Assembly (NCBI GenBank): GCA_003993805.1
Contig: RSEF01000001.1
Span: 91,585,557 to 91,649,556 of the forward strand
Source: Himantopus leucocephalus
Taxonomy: Eukaryota > Chordata > Aves > Charadriiformes > Recurvirostridae
DNA length: 64,000 bases
Reading direction: 5' to 3'
How positions within the stretch are numbered: the first letter of the stretch is position 1; every line of letters begins with the position of its first letter. Under the pieces are notes generated by a model that searched no databases, was not told where the DNA came from, and was given only the letters and a program-made list of their open reading frames with translations. The position numbers and the translations under genes were made by a program. Shown here piece by piece: positions 1-13,706 of this stretch.

Positions 1-3000
1 AATTAAATATCCTTTTATTCAAGATTAATAAAATATGGACTTCTTGCACAAGGAAGAATCTTCTTTGAATAAATATTGGGGAAAAAAAAAGAGATTTAAC
101 TAAATGGGATATATTCTCTGAAGCAGTTACCCAACATTTAACAATACGTACTGTGGTCAAAGCGACCTGTTTGCAGTTCACCAATAGTATTTGGCAAGTC
201 AGTGACTGCATTTTCAGTGAAATAGTAGTAAGCTTTTACATTTTTAGGAAGATTTTCCTCAGCCAAAATTGCAAAAATTACACTTGATATACCTAACGCA
301 ATATGACATCACGCTCCTTCCTTTTAATTATACAGCTTTTCAAGCCCTATTCATACCTGATTAATATACAGAGATCTATATGGAAGTGTCCCTGCAGCTA
401 AAACCTATGAGCTCGAGATATACTTTTTTTCCAAAATATAAAGCTTGAACTAGTGCAGGGAAAAGATGGTTTATGACCAAGAACAGTAATGAAGGCATTC
501 CTTGGTACTTCACACTGAATGTCGGTATAGGTGTCTTTCACTGAGTAATACTATTGCAGTAATTTCTGGCCTTTTGTCCACACACATCGGGAGGTCCATG
601 GGCTACCTAAAGAGGATCCACAAAAGGTAACTAAGAAATACAAGGTAATATCCATAAACAAGGATCCTAAAAACAAAAAGAGGTTGAAAAATGGTGCTAC
701 ATATTATTAAGATGCCTCCAAAAGGACAAATACACATTATGTAGAAAAAACTTCTACATTGGGGAATGAGCACTCGGAAAAGGATAAAGGAAAGTTTTTA
801 ATGGGCTTTGCCTCTACTTTCTCATCAAAAGTGTTAATTCCTGGTAATCCAGAATATGCAACATTGGTCTTACTGTCCAGAAATACCACAAACAAATTTT
901 GAAAAATCTTAATGAAAGCTGGTTATGCAAACATTTCCAAACAGCTGCTCTTTTACACCAATTGAAACAGGCAATTTCTAGCTCAGTTACAATTTTGAGG
1001 AAATGTTTGGACTTATGCTTTCTCCTCACTGAGGATGCTACATGCAAAGGATAGTCCATTTATTGCTTGTTCCTGGCAGATGCCTCTCACAGACTGAAAT
1101 CCTCTGTTGCAGCTCCTAGGGAGGCTTTAGGAGGCAGCTCTCCATTTCCTGCAGCGCTTTCAATTTCTGTGTTTGTGAATCTGAACTCTGCAAGAGGAAT
1201 GCAAAAAGCTATTTTTTCCTCAAATTCTTTTGTGATCTCAGATACACATAACCTTCAAAGATCTGCGAGAACAGCTGACAACATTGTGGGCTGCAGCGCA
1301 GGGGAGCAGCAGCTTCCTGAGGATACTGCAAAGTCTGGTCCAGGCAGTGAGGCTGCCGTGATGCCTCTGCAGCTGTCTGACTGGGATCCAGCTCTTAAGA
1401 GCCTCATCTTGAGTATTGCCTCCCCTGCTAACAGCTTTGTTCTTATGTGGTTTGTTTGCTTCTGGGGCTTCACCCAGAGCTTAGGCTATGTGGCTGTAAT
1501 TCATAGCCTTGATACTTTAAAGGTATCGTTTCCTCTCTTTCCTCCTGCAGTACTCTGCAGTACTCTGTGAACTTGGCCTCTTGGGATGGAGGAAGTCAGT
1601 GGAGATCAGCGTCAGCAAACAGGCAAACGGGAATTTGCCACAGTGGTGGCCAGTCATACTTGCATGGTGGCAGCAGAGGGGCAGGGAGGGCAGCTGCTCA
1701 GAAGATACCTGCTTGAATTAGATGCAGCTAAATCCTTGTGCAAACCTGTATTGGAGTCCTAATGCTGTGTCTCGGTGCAGTAAATTGTTTTCCAGCCCAC
1801 TCCATACATGCATGTCTCTCTTTCACACACATACAGATAACTGCTGGATTGGAGTCTCTAACAGCTTTGCCCTTTACCTGGACCTCACACACTGATGTTT
1901 CCACTCCTTCCTCAAGAGTGAGAAAAGGCCTAAATGGAGAGGATCAGTGACAATGGCTATTTTCTCCTTTTCTCTTCTCCCAGCATCCTTTGAGAAGCCC
2001 AGGACAAGGCTACCGGGATTCTTAAATACTTCCACTCCATTTTCCAAGGCAAGAACTTAAGCAGAGTCTTCCTCTGTACTTTTCTCATATATATGGGTGT
2101 TCATGGCAATAACTTAAGTTAGGGGTGTGTGTATGACACTCAAAGCCCTCTGTAGATAGGGTGCTGACAACAAATAAATCAATTCTCTACCAGAACAACT
2201 GGGACACTTCATTCCTCCTTTCTGCTCTCTTCAGATTTGGCTAGGCCAGTTATCCTGTGGTCATGTCTTCAGGCTTTCTTCTCAACTGTGAGCTCTAGAA
2301 ATAAATTACCGTAAGGGAAAGGTGGAATACGGACAAAGCCACACCACTGCAAGCCATCTTATTCTAGTCCAGAGCTGCTCAAACAGTGAACTATAGTTAG
2401 GACCTCAGCAAAATTGAGCACAGAGACCAAAAATGAAAGGAGAAGCATGCTGCCTTCAAGGGGCTTGCCAAATGGTCCTCTGGTTCAACCTGAAAGGGAG
2501 GATCTTGCTGAGTAGGAGCTGGATACAGAAAGCACTGCACATGCACATGTGCAGGTTTTTACCCACGCAGGCAGCTGCAGCACCTTAGCATGTGCAGCGC
2601 AGGTGGGAGGGTGACATTCAGAAGCCTTCCCCTCTGCTCAGAACAGCAGCGCTACCTCTGCCCCAACCTCATCCTGCCTGTCCCTGCTCACTCGGAAACC
2701 ACTGTGCTAGGAAGCTACTTCTTCCTAGCTGAGATCCTCATACAATAATGTCCATCTAAGTGTTGTTGCTTGTGGTATAGGTCAGTAATAATGACTCAGC
2801 CCAGCCTTTCACCTTCCTTCCTCTTGTTGGCTAGACACAAAATCCAGCCCACAAACAAATTACTCTGTCCCATGCACCAATAAAGATGATTCCCTGTTAA
2901 TTAACAAATTGCACACAAAAGTCCCTGTCTGTATTAAGAGAATCTTGAATGGCTGTGAAATCAAGCACTTAGAAGTTCAGAAATTCAGAAGTCTCCCTGC

Positions 3001-5913
3001 GATCTGGATGTAGGGTTTGGGGGTTTTGTTTTGGCTTTTTTGATGGATATAATTATGCATAATAGTATAACTTCTAATGAGATAAACATAGTAATTTTTC
3101 ATTCGCTTAGTTTTTGCAGAGGTGGTCAAACAAAGCTGAAATGTGCCTTCCTCCACGTTCAGTGTCTTTGCATGAGAGGTGTCCTTGAGGTGGAGGTCTC
3201 CACACCCCTATATGTAATAACGTAGTGCCCCCTGTTGGAAAGCTGTTCTGATGCTGTCTCCTGGCTGCGTCCAGGTGAGGTAACATTAACAAAAATGCCA
3301 TACTGTCATACATGTGTGCATCGGTGAAGTCTGTACAGCACGACACCAGCAGGTTTAAAAATTAACTTAACTTTTCATCTCTCATATTTTTTGTTCAGCT
3401 CGGGCAAGCAGTTGCACTATGATTACTATTAAGTAATTATTGCTATTAATAGATTATTATTAAGGCTTTCTGTGAGAGTTTTCAAGAAAGATCTACTGTT
3501 TTATTATAGTTTCAGCTTTTAAAAATAACATCTTTGTGATTTTAGCCACAGAAGGAAACGAGAGACCCTCGTTCACCTCAAGGTACACAAGACGAGCTGG
3601 CTTCTGTCAGCAGGGGGGTGTGTGGGGCTGCGGACCGGCTGCTGACTCCAGGTCTGTGGATGCTGGAGCTCAGCTTTAGCCCAAAGAAACAGCTCCTAGT
3701 CTTTGCTCACACAAACAGGGGTTGTTGGCTACAGGAAGCAAATCCTACTGCCTGGGATACCCTCTCCTGTAGCGCAACAGTTATTTCTCCCATTTTCCTG
3801 ACAGCAACATATTTCTCCATATTTCCTGGCAGCAACAGGAGAAACCAACCCCACTCCTCTGGGCTTTGCCTGATCCCTCTTCCCTGGCTACCCTGTAGAA
3901 TCAGAGCCAAGGCTGGCCCTTTATCTCCCACTGCATCCTACCACCCTCAACATCCAATCCTAACCTTACATCAATGAGCCATCACCCTACTCCAAAAATT
4001 GCAATGAGATTAATGTTATGGTTCTCCAAAACACCTGCACTGGTTTTGCACTGGTTTGGCCCAGGGTAGCATAGCTTGTCAGGGTCTACCAGGAGGGCAC
4101 AGCTGTGGTCATAGACCTCTTCTGTGGGACCAAACCCTTACTCTAACCCAACTCTCACCTAGTTTCTCAGCTGTGACTTTGTTAGGCCTTGACAATACAT
4201 GTCTTCTTCTGGCCTGTGGTAGCAGAAGACCAAAACCCAGCTAGGCCACCCACGGTGGCTTTCCTGAAGGCCCTAAACTGAACATGAATCCTGTAATAGC
4301 CCACAAATTTAATAATAGAAAATTGAGCACACATTTCTGAAATCACCTCCACAACATTGGCCCAATGTACTACAGCCTCCACGTCTGCCAGGGACAGCTC
4401 TTCAGGGGCCAGTTCAGGCCACACATCATCTGCAGGATGCTCCTAACCCAGTCCACAGATCTCATCCAACTCAAACTCCTAATGCAATCAGTCCCTTAAA
4501 ATGAGTAAGATGTTCTGCTCCACAGTATTACCAGTCCTAAAACCCCCAGGTCCACTTTTGAGACTTAGTCTTAAGGGCAGTGGGAGGAGAGATCTTTTAG
4601 TCCTGCTAAATAAATACATTATTCTGGGCTGCCATAGTTCCAGAATTAAAGGCAGTGCCGTGAGACCCATTGCTAGAAATAGTACACCACGTCCTTTATG
4701 TCCTTTCTTCTAACCCTATCTTTATACCAGCATTTTATATGAGGAGTCAATTCCCCATGGCCCTCACCACCACCTCAGTTATGGAAAATGAAACCTTTCC
4801 CATATGATGGGTTGTAAAGATTAATATTTGGTGAGTGGCCAAAGCAGACCTCTTGGATGTGAGCTTGCAGAGAAATACGAACATCCACACAGTGGTGGGG
4901 AAGTATTGTTTGTCTGGAGTTATACTATTGTTGGAAGGGCAGACTGAAGCAGGATTGTTTCATATGAGTAAAGGCACAGTTTTCATGAAGTAAGCTTTTG
5001 TGCTTAACTCACAAAAAGGGCCTTTTTTGTGATTCACACAGTGTGATATTTTTAGTTTTCTTTGCATTTAATTAAAAATGGGACAAACATAATACTGCAA
5101 CTAAAACATGAAAGCAGAATGACCCTATAAAAAACTGGTTTTTCTACCTTAGAAAAAACCCTCGGTACATTACATTGGAGGCTTAGATTGTAAACTAGCT
5201 GAGGTAGGGACCACATCCTTGGGCTGTGCTTGCAGTGCATTTGTCACAGTGGGAGTCTCTTCTGTCTCTTCTGAATTTATCACATCCCCTGGGACAGGTG
5301 AGTTGCAGTCCCCAAAGCATCTGAGAGAATAAAGAAATGAAGACCAAAAAGTTGTTTAAAGGTTAGCTTGTCACAAGTGTAAGTCAGTAGACATGAGATC
5401 TACATATCTGACTTGTTGCAAGGGACAGAAGGTGAGGGAAACAAACCCTGTAAGGTCTTGTGTAGTCTAGGACCTGAAGTACAGGCTACAGCTAACAATG
5501 ACTAATGCAGTGCAAATAATGATTCATAATAAGTCTAGAATATGCTATACTATTCTTTCTCAGAACAGAACAAGGATAGTTACCTTCTTTCTGTTTTGGG
5601 CAGGTGCTCCAGATGCCCAAGTTAACCACCAACCCAGCACCCAGATAGCTCTCTTATCACCCCAAAGATCCTATTTGTTCCTGTTGACTCCATTCACCCT
5701 GCTTCTTTGTTTACCTCTTCTCTTTCTCTCCAAGTGCTTCAAGGTTCTCTCTTCCCTGGATGTCCTGCTCCCTCATTAGTAATTCTCACAAAAAAACCAT
5801 GACCTCCCAAGGCCCATCACCTTAGTAGGGTACTCACATCCAACCACTGTTACCCCACTGCACTGGAGTAGTATCATATTGTTCTCTGTAGTGTTTGGGG
5901 TTGTGCCTCATAT
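1..5913. other. Non-coding, no gene seen
   Basis: This stretch is AT-rich and unremarkable. Open frames on both strands are short, lack recognisable domains and are not flanked by convincing splice sites. A TTTATT near position 14 could be a minus-strand polyadenylation signal, but I see no minus-strand coding exon that would use it. A 10-bp unit (TGCAGTACTC) is repeated twice in tandem at 1546-1566. Confidence 0.6.
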
Positions 5914-6447
5914 TCATAGAATCATAGAATCATATAATGGTTTGGGTTGGAAGGGACCTTAACGAACATCTAGCTCCAACACCCCTGCCATGGGTGGGGA
6001 CACCTTCCACTAGAGCAGGTTGCTCAAAGCCCCATCCAAACTGGCCTTGAACATCCCCAGGGATGAGGCAAACACAACTTCTCTGGGCAATCTGTTCCAG
6101 TGTCTCACCACCCTCTTAGTGAAGAATTTCTTCGTAATATCTAATCTAAATTTACCCTCTTACAGTTTAAAGCCATTACCCCTTGTCCTATCACTACATG
6201 CCCTTCTAAAATGTCCCTCTCCAGCTTTCTTGTAGGCGCCCCTTAGGTACTGGAAGGCTGCTATATGGTCTTCCCAGAGCATTCTCTTCTCCAGGCTGAA
6301 CAATCCCAACTCTCTCAGCCTGTCCTCATAGGAGAGGTGCTCCAGCCCTCTGATCATCATCGTGGCCCTCCTCTGGACCTTCTCCAACAGGTCCATGTCC
6401 TTCTTATGTTGAAGGCTCCAGAGCTGGATGCAATATTCCAGGTGGGG
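5914..6447 (-). mobile_element. CR1 LINE, 5'-truncated, with 3' end at left
   Basis: The plus strand opens with TCATAGAATCATAGAATCAT, the reverse complement of the CR1 3' terminal repeat. It continues through the conserved 3' part (lines such as GGGTTGGAAGGGACCTT) into the C-terminal part of the CR1 reverse transcriptase frame. On the minus strand a frame stays open through this region with typical CR1 residues ([27 protein letters not shown]). It is one of the longer and better preserved copies here. The 5' end near 6447 is set by loss of CR1 similarity and is approximate. Confidence 0.95.
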
Positions 6448-8239
6448 AAAATTCCAGGAATTATGAGTAGGAATACGTCTAGACTCTTTCAGAGTCAGTT
6501 TGGGTCTGGAAGCACATGCTGAAAAGCCCAAGGTAATGTGCCCTGATGGAACCAGAAGTTTTGGGAAATGACTGCAGAAGCACTTGAATGCTCGCCACAG
6601 AGTCAGGTCAGACCCAGGAAGTCTTATAAGCTGTGGCTCAGCATAGTCACTGCTGACTCTGTGTTGATTCTGGGGGTGGAGCCTTGCAGTGCAACCTGCA
6701 CCACACTCCCCAGATGTCCTGTCTCCCAGAGGACCTTTTATCCTGGGTACCCAACAGATGTGGGCTACCTGTGTTTTCATGTAGCACTGTGCCTGAGCTC
6801 ACAAACTACATGGATATCAGAGCACTGGTAAGACAAGTGTCTCACCAAATCACCCAGATCACTATGAGCCAGAGCCACTAAGCTCTACCAAGCCTGTTTA
6901 GTCATTCCAATGTCACTGTAGTATATTTTCCAGCAAAGGAAATGGTTTGGATGTCAGGGTAGTTTACATTTCTCTGCATGAGATGGACTGAGAAATACCT
7001 CCTAGTATTGTCCAGGGATTGTCAGTAAGCTGCCCAAGTCAGCACATAGCCCTAACCAGCTGTGCCATTAGCATTAGCTGGTTGGCTGGACAAGCTTATT
7101 TGAGTTATTGGTAGTAGGACTATTTGGTGTTAAAGGCCAGGCTGAACTCAGCATCTGATTAGATTATTAACATTAGACACCCACACGGTACCCCAAGAAA
7201 ATCTCACTAATTCCTTTAGGTAGTGGAGTTAAGATGTGCTGATGGATTTAATATCCCCTGATGGACTGGAAAGGTCTGCATGCCTCAGTATAGTCTATAT
7301 GTTGGGAGTGTTCTGCTCTATGGTGGGTCCCCCAAAAAAAATACAATCTGTTTTTTTACAGTGTCTGAGGTATCTTATGGCCTCATAGCCTCAGATGGTG
7401 GAGAGGTGACTGTATAATCTTGCTGTGGGATTGGCCCAGCCTGCAAGCACTTCAACAGGAATAAAAGTGCACCAAAGAACACAGAAGTGGCCAGCGCTTC
7501 TCTGTAGGACACAACCCTGCAGGTTGCTATGTGGGAGCAGTAGATAACAGTGGAGAAAGGCTGGTAGCCTGTGATGGGGTAATGTGTAAGAAAGAAATAG
7601 TGATAAAATATTTTGCCAGCATTTTCCAGCCCAAGAACTGCAAGGCAATGTCTTTGAGAGGAAAGATTAAAGATTGCTGTCCATTTTTGTACTTAATGAT
7701 ACTTTGAATTTAAATGCTTGTATTTGTAGTAGTAAAATCAGTATTTGTAAAACTACAGGTTTTTTACCTAAATGCTGAACTTGTTTATTTATCGCCCATA
7801 CATTTAACAACCCATATGATGTGTGTGGATTTTTTTATTTATTTCATTTTTGAAAATATTAGATGGACCTTTACTTTCTAAAGGCTGAGAAATAGCATGG
7901 TGGTCCATCCTCCACTGAGAGAGCATGATGACGTTTGCATAAAGTCTTACAGCTTCCAGTGAAGTGGTTTCACAACCTCCCCGAGTAATCTACTCCAGCA
8001 CTGCCTTACTCAGAGAAAGTTTTTGCAATATCTAGCCTTTTTATTTTTTCCTTTCTTCTTTTCTTTCCTGAAAATTAAGCCGATTAGATCTTATCTTTGT
8101 CCTTCCAGCAATGTAATCACTGCCTTTATTAATAAGAACCTCTCCTGCACTGCAACTGTGTTATAATGTCCTGCCCTACTCCCAGGCGTCTCCTCTAGAC
8201 TCAACAAACCCGGTTCCCCTGCTTCTCCCCAGAGACTGT
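6448..8239. other. Non-coding, no gene seen
   Basis: No coding exon, RNA gene or clear transposon was recognised. The long minus-strand open frame that ends in the CR1 at left runs into the start of this stretch, but only its CR1 part looks like protein. Confidence 0.55.
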
Positions 8240-8540
8240 TTTCCAAACCTTTTATGCTGCAGATGTGCTCCCGTCCCCCTGCTCCCTGCCTGGACCAGCT
8301 GGGCTGCTTCCTGTCCCCCTGCAGTGGCTCCTCACTTCTCTCCAGCCACTTGCTGCTGCCCTGCAGCCCCCAGCCCCGGCACCCCTTTCCCCAGGCCCGG
8401 GGGCTCGCCTGCGGTGGGGCTTGGTTGGGATGCTTGCCAGGGCCAAGCGAGGGTGCTGCGTGGGTGCGGGGGCCCTGTTGGGCCAGGTGCTGGGAGCATG
8501 GGTGCCAGGCCCCAAGGCTCTACCGAGCGCAGGAACTAGC
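8240..8540. other. Isolated GC-rich patch
   Basis: About 300 bases rich in C and G, with several CpG and many CCCC/GGGG runs, stand inside otherwise AT-rich DNA, about 120 bases before a CR1 copy. Frames on both strands are open here only because stop codons are rare in GC-rich sequence. It could be a small CpG island, an exon of an unrecognised gene or a fragment of an unknown repeat; none of these is shown. Confidence 0.4.
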
Positions 8541-8663
8541 ATGTGTGGTTCACTCCTCTTACCTCTCAGCCCTGTTAGGAAACCAGCGTCCTTGCTTTCT
8601 GGGGTTTGTCCTGAATTCCCAGGTTCAGACAAATCACCAATTCTCTCCTCAGGTGCTCTTAGG

Positions 8664-9078
8664 TCATAGAATCACAGAATGGTTTGCGTTGGAAGGGGCC
8701 TTTAGAGATCAGCTAGTCCAACGCCCCTGCCATGGGCAGGGACACCTTCCACTCGACCAGGTTGCTCAAAGCCCCATCCAACCCGACCTTGAACACTTCC
8801 AGGGATGGGGCATCTACAGCCTCTCTGGGCAACCTGTTCCAGTGTCTTGCCACCCTCATTGTAAAAACTTTATTCCTTATATCCAATCTAAACCTACCCT
8901 CTTTCAGTTTGAAACTCTTGCCCCTTGTACTGTCACTACAGGCCCTGGCAAAAACTCTCACTCCATCTTGCTTATAAGCCCTCTCTACATATTGAAAGGC
9001 CCCAATAAGGTCTCCGTGGAGCCTTCTCTTCTCCATGCTGAACAACCCCAAGTCTCTCAGCCTTTCTTCATAGAGGAA
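8664..9078 (-). mobile_element. CR1 LINE, 5'-truncated
   Basis: It begins on the plus strand with TCATAGAATCACAGAATGG and follows the CR1 3' region into the end of the reverse transcriptase frame. The minus strand reads GLFSMEKRRL, AFQYVERAYK and WNRLPREAVDAPSLEVF in one open frame, so this copy is moderately preserved. The 5' edge is approximate. Confidence 0.95.
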
Positions 9079-11887
9079 GTTAATTATTTTCTGATAATCT
9101 GCTTTGGAAATTCTCTTAGGAGGCAGATCTCCCCACATTCTAAGGGATGTGAGCATTTCAGGAACTCCTAGAGAGGAAGGGCTACCAAAAAAACAGGTTT
9201 ATGTCCTTTCCATCATTTTAGAAGCACAAACTTTCAGGCACAGTTGGAGTTATCTAGCCTCCCAATTTGGCTCATGACAGTTCTTGTATCAGCTGCTTCA
9301 GTGGACAGTGGTGCAAATCCTGGTCATGTGAAGTGTTACAGAACCAAATCGTTACAGTCTGAAGACCCCAAACAGTATATGGTTATTTCATTATTACCAG
9401 TATTCGCATTAATACTTTATCACAAAAGTGGCGCATTCTGCTGTTGGTTATTTCAGCCTGCAGAAAATAAGCTTGTTAGCTCTCCTTCTTCCCAGCAGTC
9501 TTTTCCCCCAAAATCATCCTTATGTCCCTCCCACGTTCCCAACAGATTCAGTCTCCCTAAACCAAATGTTTTGACCTGCTGCCTGGACAAGACATTACAT
9601 AAACTGCCAAACAACATGGAAAAGGGCCAGTCTCTCCCTGCTGATCCTCCCATGGAGGTGCCAGTAAGAGCTCTCTGCTGTACCCAGCCGCTGATTTCTG
9701 GTTATAGGAGAATGCTCATCTTTGATTCCTCTACATGCATGTTAAATTTGATTGAAATGAGCCAGTTGTTTCCTAAGCAATGAATGGGGGACTGACAGTG
9801 CAAAAAAAAGGCCTTGATTCCTCAAGAAACTACAGAAAAAAATTCCATGAGCCTGTCAAAAGTATATCATGAAATTGATCCCCAAATCTGAAAATACATA
9901 TTTTAATAAAGATCAAATGGGGCTTTTGAACTGTCTTTTGATTTTGAAACTTCTGTCTCATTACGAGTATATCTAAGTGGAAAGAAAAAGTAGGGTGTGC
10001 AGACTGACCCTGTATTCACAGGGGAAAGGGTGTAGGAAAACACTTTTTAATTCCCTTTTCCCACTTCATCCAAAGCCACTTGATTCTTTAGGGGAGGGGT
10101 AGGACGAAAGAGCTCTGCCCACTTGCTGCAGCAGCTCTCATTGAATGCTTTTCTTAAGAAAGCTGGAAAAGGGCAGGCAAGCAACCAAAGGCACCAGGCA
10201 GAGCTTTTGCTCCCTGTCCGTCAAGGGCCTGCTTCTATGGTGTAGTTCCTGCAAAAACTGGGGTGCATTTGAGGCAGGCAGTCTGGGTTGCAGACTGGGG
10301 TTGGTGTTTGGCCACGTATCAATAGCCGCAATATGGGTGTCTCCATCTGAGTTATAGTCCGGGCTCCCTTCATAGTCACTGGAGAGAAATGGACACTGTT
10401 AGGTGGTGATTCACCTGACCTATTTTAGATGTCTACCTTAGGAATAGGTGAATCATGCCCTAGAAATGCTTCTTGAATATTTGAATAAGGGGCTTTTCTT
10501 GTTTTGTTTGATGACTTATTCTCAGTTTGTGATATGCAAGATTTCTTGGTTTTAAGTAATATTTTTTAATTATTTTCATTTTTAGTACAGAATAAATCTT
10601 TGCTCAAGATGAGGATGCACTGATAAGACATCTTTCTCTGAGAGCTGGGGTTTCAAAAAATCAGCAGTTACACTCCTGTGATTTTGTAGTTTGTCTTCCA
10701 GAAGGTATGTTTAGAATAGAAATTATAAAGTATTAAGACCAAAGAAGACAGACGCCCAGAGGGAAAAAAGATGAGCAAGTCAGAATCTGAACCAACATAG
10801 TCAGGAAACACAGATGATGTGGTTTCTGTAAAAAGCTTGTTTGTTCAGTTAGAGCAGAAGGGAATTTGTGTATGCATAGCTGTAGTTTAATTAACTGTAG
10901 GAATCACTGTGTATATACAAAAAGGCAGATTAATTTATTGGATACTATATATCATATTATTATATTGGATATTATATGATATAAGGATATACTATTATAT
11001 ACTTTATATATGTGTGTGTGCACGTGAGCGTGTGTGTACTGTTGTAGACTCCAAATCTATGTGCATAAGGTGGCAGAGGAGCTTGATAGAGAAGGATCTG
11101 TGTATGGAAAGTGGAAAGTGGTGGCATAAATAAATTTTTTATTACATCCAATGAGCCAGCTAGATCTGCGGTTTTTAAGGTTGCATTTCTAACCCTTCAG
11201 TATAGGTAAGAAACACTAGAAGATGGGACCTAGCTTCAGAAATGGTCCTCTAATGTAAAGATATCTGTCTGTAAAAGTTAAGGATGATTTTTTTCAGTTG
11301 TCTAAATTTTCCCTCTGGACCTGTTCTGCACCAGGGCAGCATGTGCAACAGGTGCTTGGCAGCTCCTCTATTTTGAAATACATATGTAGGGATGCTGTGC
11401 TATTGCTCCTGTCCCTCCAAAGGTGTCAGGAGTTTGGTGTTGCTTTCTCTGTGTTCTTGCTTTTTCGTGCTTCTTGCTTATTCAGTCAGCACAGGATTAT
11501 GCAAGGGGCAATATGGGAAGTGTTTTAACGTGGTGGGACATCAGCCTGAGCTCCAATTCATGTTCCTATGTAAACATGGTTGTCTCCCAGCCATAGGCCA
11601 GGTTTAGATGTTCTTCATCACAGACATTTTATTCTCTCTATGGTGTTTGCTTTCCCTCCCATTGAGCCCTTGTCAAGAGCTACTGATGAGCTGCGTTCAT
11701 TGTTCTTTTTTGTGTTTGTATGCAAGCTGTATTTTAAAGTATATGTCATATAAAATGTGGTTGTATAAAATGTGTTTATAAACTTTATTTATGAAAAGGG
11801 TTATAGATGGAGGTATAAAAGACATTTCATTGGGCCGAAGACAGAACTTCATTTACAATGGATAAATGCATTTCTGTTACTCAAACT
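9079..11887. other. Non-coding, with a TA-rich simple repeat
   Basis: No gene was recognised. An open frame of 179 codons at 9244-9783 has no known domain and no splice context. At about 10934-11034 there is an AT-rich stretch (TATATATCATATTATTATAT and similar) that passes into a short TG repeat. Confidence 0.5.
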
Positions 11888-12010
11888 AAGCTATTCATGG
11901 AATGGCAAGCTATTTATGGAATGGCATTCATCTTTAATAAATATTTTACATAATACATACAAGTTATTTGTGGAATGGCATTCATTGTTAATAAATGTTT
12001 TATGTAATGC
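11888..12010 (+). repeat. Tandem repeat, about 54-bp unit, 2.4 copies
   Basis: The unit starting AAG(C/T)TATTTATGGAATGGC is present as a partial copy (11888-11906), a full copy (11907-11960) and a slightly shorter third copy (11961-12010). The two long copies share the order: ATGGAATGGCATTCAT, then TTAATAAAT, then TTTTA(C/T)(A/G)TAAT. The copies differ at a handful of positions, so the duplication is not very recent. Each long copy carries an AATAAA. Confidence 0.85.
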
Positions 12011-13667
12011 TGACCACTTGGGACTCTCAGGAATTAAAGATTTGGTACCAGCGTGGTCTCTCATCTTTTCCTCGCTCTTGATCTCAGTGAGGTGAAAGTA
12101 GTTGTAAGGGTTTTTTCAGTTCCAGCCCCCCCTGAACATTTCCAGTGTATTGGCAGACTGTTTTGTAGTCCATGCAAGCTTATTAATAGATCTTTGCTTT
12201 TCTTTGTGACTTTTCATTGACTCCTTAGTGCTAGTTTTCACCCCCTGCCAATGGTCAAAGGCTCGTAAATTGAAAATTTGCAGTGTATTTGTGATGACTT
12301 CTATTTTTGGGGGTATATGATGCTATTTTAAAACATAATATAACTAGGGCTGCTTTCCTTGTTGCAGTTCCTGCTGGCAAATCATCCTGGTCTCAAACAT
12401 TAATCTTTGGGAAAGGTGAGTGTCAGAAGCCTGGTTATGAAGCCATGGGGCCATTTATCAGCTGCACTGACAGTTAGATTTTGCTGGAGGTAGGTGTGGA
12501 GCACAGCAAGCTTTAGCCAGGAGGTGCAGAAGATGTTTTGCATACTGAGTCTACTGGTATTAAATGTGCTTTTTACAATTATTTACAGTGAAATTCATTG
12601 TAAGAATGAATCAGGACATTGGTATTTAATCTGAACTAGAGTTGTGAAACTTCAAATGACTATGCAGGAGATAGGTTGCTGTGGTGACGTGTATCATCCA
12701 GAGCTATGTAGCTCTTCTAGGCAAAATATGTCCTTGTGGTTGTGCCTTTTCTTGTATTTCTTCTTGCTTATGTAGAAAACCTGTATGTGTAATAATTTGA
12801 AAAATTTAAAGGCTTTTAAAATTTCTTAAATGAGATTATTTATTTATAAATAAATGTTTCAATGTAAATATTTGATTATAATACCTATTACTATAAATAT
12901 AAATGTACAAATGTGTAATTAGAAAACAATAATAGTCCATTCTCAAATGTTTTATCTCTGCAAGAGGAAGGAGTATGCTGAACTGAGTTTTGTGGTCGCT
13001 GATTTTACAGTAGTATTATGTGCAACATTTTTGGTTTATACTGCAGAGCAGGGGCAGGAACACTTCTATTTTTAATTTTGTGTCTTAGTGATATGGATAA
13101 TTCACGGTGGTTTCTCTTGTATTTTTCTCAGTTGACCACACCTAATGCAGTCAAGTCATGAAATATGTGTATTATGGTGGGATGAGGCTTTTGCAGCATG
13201 AAATAGATCATCAGTATTTAAACTTTGACCTCTAGGTTTGATTAAAATCTTTTTAGATCAAGTGTAACGTAAAAAGGTGAGCTTTCACTCCTTCTAATAT
13301 CAACTTTATAATTACAATGTTTTTAACATATTTGTTCTTAAGGGTTTCTTGCTTTCAGAAGAAGTTGATATGCTGTTTGTTTGCAAAGGAAAATGTAAGA
13401 TTTACAGCTGAAATGGACATTTATGTGGAAGGGCATTTTTTCCCTGTTGTATCGGTGTATTATTTGGTTTAGGTAGCATTGCTTTATCTAAATCTTGTAC
13501 ATGAATGTTTACTACTCTATAATCCTAGTAGAGAAAGCATTGGCAGAGGAATTTAGACTCAGTTCTTCAGCTCAGAATATAGTATTATAAAGAGTCCACA
13601 TTGGGTCCCTTTTAAATTAAATTACTTATTATCCTATAGAGCTTCCCAGCCAGTTTTCTTCCATTTC
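12011..13667. other. Non-coding, AT-rich
   Basis: No gene, RNA gene or transposon was recognised. The section 12830-12935 is very AT-rich (repeats of TTTATTTATAAATAAAT type). Confidence 0.5.
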
Positions 13668-13675
13668 TTTTTTTT

Positions 13676-13706
<31 letters not shown>

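Noticed and set aside
1067..1570. Plus-strand open frame of 167 codons
   Set aside because: No recognisable similarity, and an antisense frame is also open over part of it.
8254..9171. Plus-strand open frame of 305 codons
   Set aside because: The first part lies in a GC-rich patch and the rest runs antisense through a CR1, so it is not a gene.
9244..9783. Plus-strand open frame of 179 codons
   Set aside because: No domain, no splice sites and average composition. A frame of this length can occur by chance in 64 kb.
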